This document shows, piece after piece, positions 47,885-50,716 of a stretch of 50,716 nt of DNA. The stretch spans positions 1-50,716 of the forward strand of contig NZ_BAABRU010000024.1 of NCBI RefSeq assembly GCF_039545135.1, given 5' to 3'. A program made the translations under genes and the position numbers. This stretch comes from Herpetosiphon gulosus. Lineage in GTDB: Bacteria > Chloroflexota > Chloroflexia > Chloroflexales > Herpetosiphonaceae. How positions within the stretch are numbered: the stretch's first letter is position 1; the number at the start of each line of letters is the position of its first letter. The notes beneath the pieces were generated by a model that searched no databases, was not told the DNA's origin, and was given only the letters and a program-made list of their open reading frames with translations.

Positions 47885-49366
47885 ATGATGCAACGATGGC
47901 ACTATCGACAGATAGCTGTGGGATTTTTGGTTGTGATTGTTATCGGTTTTTCATTGGGAAGCAGTGGGGACTTCGGGTTTGCGGAGTCACGAGCTATCCA
48001 ATCGGTTACGACGCTTGAGACGAGTGATGCCAGCCTTGTGCCAACCGTCCTTCAGGTATTTGAGGGCCCTGATGGTGGTGCGCCGCCAGATACGGAGATT
48101 GCCGTCAGTGATCGTGCCATTGTCACCGCTGTTAATCATAAACTCAATGTCTTTAATAAACAGGATGGCCTTGAGGATATCCAAATCCTGTTTACAACAT
48201 TTTTTCCCCAAGCTGGAGTAACGGGGCGAGATCCGTATGATCCACATATTGAATACGATGCGTACAATAAAAAATTTCTGATCGTGGTTGGTGCTAAAGA
48301 GTTGCCGGGAACGGATGGCTATATTGGCCTCATCGTTGGGCGCACAGCGTATCCAAGTAATCAGAGTGATTGGTGTGCAACAAAGGTGTATCTCCCCTCA
48401 GAGAATATTGAGATCTTTGTTGATTATCCCGGGATGAGTATCAATCCGATTACGGATTTGGTTTTTCTGACGGCAAATGTGTATGATACCCAAGGAACGG
48501 CTGATCGAGTTGATGATACGGCTTTAGGGGCACGGGTCATAAAAATGAAGCTGAGTGATGTCTATAGCTGTCCGTCATTTATCCCCTATAAGATTACTCC
48601 CCCAACACGCCTGCCCAATACGGTATGTGGGAATGCGGAATGCTTTGCTGAATCCTTGCATCCCGCCCAATGGCTTGATGGGTTTACCTCGCCGAACAGT
48701 TATTTGATGAGTCATTATCTTTCCACTACCGGACAGGGAACCAGTCTCTATTTGTGGAATCTTGAAAATACCTATGCGTCAGATCGTGAGATATTGCTGG
48801 ATGAGGTGAGCTATGCCTATGAAAAAGCTCCCGGAATTCGGCAGATCAATGGGCAAACCCTCTTAATGGTGAACAGTCCGCTGATAAGTCATGCGTATCA
48901 GAAAAATGACACCATTTATGCCGTCCACGATGTCAAGCATCCAACCGCTGCAAATGCAGCGGTGGTGATCCATCAACGCCCACTTGATTTGAGCGTGCTC
49001 GGGACATCCCTCATTCGAAGTCACCCAACGCGCGATTATGCGTTTCAGGCGATGATGCTTGATCAGGCGAACCATGTCGCGGTGGGGTTTAGTCAAACCG
49101 ATACAGCTGATCCGACGATTAATAATGCGATTATGCTCTCGGGAATAACCAACGATCGGATTATGGTTCAAGAAAGCCTTGCGAACCAACAGGCTGCGGG
49201 TGGTGCGCCGCGAGGTGGAGATTATAGTGATGCGTTTCTTGATCCGAATGGGATCGATATGTGGTTTATTAATGCCTATACCGGGCCAAATCGTGGGTGG
49301 CGGACGAAAATAATGCGCGTCAGTTTTTTTTCGACCCGGGTGTTTTTACCGTGGACGACCCGTTAA
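47885..49366 (+). CDS. Secreted protein, probably beta-propeller
   Basis: A 493-residue protein with an N-terminal signal peptide (RQIAVGFLVVIVIGFSLGSS). The rest is strand-rich with repeated Asp/Asn-Gly turns, aromatic strand ends and phrases like GPDGGAPPDTEIAVSDR and HIEYDAYNKKFLIVVGA, as in propeller-type extracellular proteins. No catalytic motif seen. The ATG at 47885 has GGGAG 5 bases upstream; 47888 is an alternative. It is followed after 10 bases by a lipoprotein gene, forming a probable operon with 46935. Confidence 0.75.
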   Translation: MMQRWHYRQIAVGFLVVIVIGFSLGSSGDFGFAESRAIQSVTTLETSDASLVPTVLQVFEGPDGGAPPDTEIAVSDRAIVTAVNHKLNVFNKQDGLEDIQILFTTFFPQAGVTGRDPYDPHIEYDAYNKKFLIVVGAKELPGTDGYIGLIVGRTAYPSNQSDWCATKVYLPSENIEIFVDYPGMSINPITDLVFLTANVYDTQGTADRVDDTALGARVIKMKLSDVYSCPSFIPYKITPPTRLPNTVCGNAECFAESLHPAQWLDGFTSPNSYLMSHYLSTTGQGTSLYLWNLENTYASDREILLDEVSYAYEKAPGIRQINGQTLLMVNSPLISHAYQKNDTIYAVHDVKHPTAANAAVVIHQRPLDLSVLGTSLIRSHPTRDYAFQAMMLDQANHVAVGFSQTDTADPTINNAIMLSGITNDRIMVQESLANQQAAGGAPRGGDYSDAFLDPNGIDMWFINAYTGPNRGWRTKIMRVSFFSTRVFLPWTTR

Positions 49367-49376
49367 TAAGGAGAGC

Positions 49377-49901
49377 ATGATGAACCGATGGCGATGGCTG
49401 GGGCTGCTGGGGCTGCTGGGGCTGCTGGGGAGTCTTATCGCGTGTGGACGTTCTGAGGGAGGAAGCTCGACCGGGAGCCAACGCCCACCGAATGGTAAAT
49501 TAATCACCGTGTATCCATCACCAGAACAACCGCGTCCAACCGCAACGCCTTATCAACCGATGCGGCAGGATACGGCACTGATTATTGATCTTCCCATTGC
49601 GGCGCTGCAACCAACCGTCTATCTCACCATGGATATCTCGCAAACGCTGCAATTTGCCTCATCAATGCGTGATACCCTGCTGGAATGGAATATGAAATTT
49701 GATCCGCTGGTGTGGGAGGCAACCGCGCAAGGAGTCCCGATTGTATCCGATGGGGTCATGCAGTCCGATCCACCAGCAACGATTCGTCTCGTGCCACAAA
49801 CACGTGGGAGCACGAAAATGCGGATATTCCTGCGGTATGATCCATGTCGGGGATGTGAGACAGTATGGCGCGAGACGAACTATGAAATCACAATTCAGTA
49901 G
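49377..49901 (+). CDS. Lipoprotein, unknown function
   Basis: A 174-residue protein with AAGGAG before its ATG. The signal peptide contains a GLL repeat coded by a 9-bp tandem repeat (49398-49430) and ends in the lipobox LIAC. After a Ser/Gly/Pro-rich linker the mature part (~60-174) is strand-rich with a CRGC pair near the end. No family recognised. It shares an operon with the secreted protein before it. Confidence 0.75.
   Translation: MMNRWRWLGLLGLLGLLGSLIACGRSEGGSSTGSQRPPNGKLITVYPSPEQPRPTATPYQPMRQDTALIIDLPIAALQPTVYLTMDISQTLQFASSMRDTLLEWNMKFDPLVWEATAQGVPIVSDGVMQSDPPATIRLVPQTRGSTKMRIFLRYDPCRGCETVWRETNYEITIQ
49398..49430 (+). repeat. 9-bp tandem repeat in a lipoprotein signal peptide
   Basis: CTGGGGCTG is repeated about 3.7 times and codes Gly-Leu-Leu units in the hydrophobic core. 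Gain or loss of a unit keeps the frame. Confidence 0.8.
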
Positions 49902-50155
49902 CGTGATGCTGCGGTGAATGGCAGGGTGGTGCAGCGCAGCGTGCGGGTTTGTCTGTATTGTTTGCATCACCCTGAATGGCATGAGCGGCTTTATGGGTCT
50001 TGACGGTACTGGTAAACTGGACGCAAGAACCAAGAATAGCGTAATTAACTTGACGTAATCAAGAGAGGTATTCACACGATGGATGGGCATGGTCAGCAAG
50101 CCTTGGTGCAGCGCACACGGCAAGCAGCTTCCATCCAAAAAGTGGACACAGGGGA
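49902..50155 (+). other. Gap between the last gene and the CRISPR array (possible leader)
   Basis: About 250 bases without a gene. If the array is read on the plus strand, as the ATTGAAAC 3' ends of the repeats suggest, this is the leader. It contains a moderately AT-rich part (50035-50065, AATTAACTTGACGTAATC). I found no clear promoter pair. Confidence 0.4.
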
Positions 50156-50716
50156 GTTCAACAAGACATAATCCTTGCGAAGGGATTGAAACGCCAACCA
50201 GTCCACTCATTGGTTGAGGGATTGATCAGGTTCAACAAGACATAATCCTTGCGAAGGGATTGAAACGTAATAATGGTTCTTTCCGATCGATCGAACGACT
50301 CTGTTCAACAAGACATAATCCTTGCGAAGGGATTGAAACCGATGAAGTTAGGATCTTCCTTGGTGATGGTGAGTTCAACAAGACATAATCCTTGCGAAGG
50401 GATTGAAACGAAGAGCAGATGTGAGGCAACGGCGGTGGTTAGTTGAGGTTCAACAAGACATAATCCTTGCGAAGGGATTGAAACACCTTCTTGGGGGGCG
50501 CGTGGCTGTCGCGTCCTCTGGTTCAACAAGACATAATCCTTGCGAAGGGATTGAAACCATTTGACCGCTCTCGCTGAAGATGGCCGATGTCTGGTTCAAC
50601 AAGACATAATCCTTGCGAAGGGATTGAAACCATTTGACCGCTCTCGCTGAAGATGGCCGATGTCTGGTTCAACAAGACATAATCCTTGCGAAGGGATTGA
50701 AACCATTTGACCGCTC
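50156..50716 (+). CRISPR. CRISPR array, eight complete 37-bp repeats, continuing past the window
   Basis: Identical 37-bp repeats (GTTCAACAAGACATAATCC to GATTGAAAC) lie at 50156, 50230, 50303, 50373, 50448, 50521, 50594 and 50667. Spacers are 37, 36, 33, 38, 36, 36 and 36 bases, and the eighth is cut by the window end. Spacers 6 and 7 are identical and the visible 13 bases of spacer 8 match them too. The ATTGAAAC end is the usual 8-base 5' handle of type I or III crRNAs, which sets plus-strand orientation. No cas genes are in the window, so the type is undetermined; no spacer was recognised as matching the window. Confidence 0.97.

Noticed and set aside
50232-50529. Minus-strand frames with repeated SIPSQGLCLVE-like peptides
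   Set aside because: They are translations of the CRISPR repeats.

Overview
The window looks like part of a filamentous Chloroflexota genome, most likely Herpetosiphon-like (inference). The clues are many secreted proteins and lipoproteins with Pro/Thr-rich linkers, DUF11 and PD40-type modules, two cytochrome P450s, and good Shine-Dalgarno sites. A partition-type locus, a replication/integrase-like pair and several mobility genes suggest that much of it is a plasmid or an integrated plasmid-like element. No rRNA, tRNA or core housekeeping gene was found.

Layout. 1-4.6 kb: two minus-strand genes for exported proteins, the second cut by the window edge. 4.7-9.0 kb: a Tn3-family transposon core, a tyrosine recombinase (TnpI type) divergent from a DDE transposase, with a lox-like recombination site between them. 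9.1-10.4 kb: a META-domain lipoprotein and a DHFR-fold protein separated by a 62-bp near-perfect palindrome. 10.4-15.8 kb: a compact minus-strand operon of an EspR-like XRE regulator, an ImmA/IrrE-type metallopeptidase, a P450, a MAB_1171c/DUF6545-like membrane protein and a second P450, with a second EspR-like regulator upstream. This is the best candidate for an undescribed system.

16.1-18.7 kb: an excisionase-like HTH protein, a large unrecognised protein with a replication-initiator flavour, and a degenerate tyrosine recombinase. 18.8-25.6 kb: a plus-strand operon of surface and exported proteins around a sortase, closed by a strong terminator. 25.8-28.3 kb: a WXG100-type protein coupled to a PD40-propeller lipoprotein, closed by a terminator with the same stem. 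28.3-30.8 kb: small genes including an XRE/antitoxin/PIN-toxin set.

30.8-35.1 kb: a parC-like array of four repeat units about 75 bp apart, an actin-like ParM ATPase, its partner, and a convergent pair of a membrane protein and an FtsK/HerA-like ATPase. 35.1-46.1 kb: one long minus-strand gene train (SWIM protein, RadC/JAB protein, SF2 helicase, N6-adenine methyltransferase, P-loop kinase and several unknowns). Nearly every intergenic gap in it carries one hairpin, and the helicase appears to be split, its P-loop sitting on the methyltransferase. 46.3-49.9 kb: an SRPBCC protein, a repeat-like protein and two exported proteins. 50.16 kb to the end: a CRISPR array with eight complete identical 37-bp repeats, whose last spacers are copies of one spacer. 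No cas gene is in the window.
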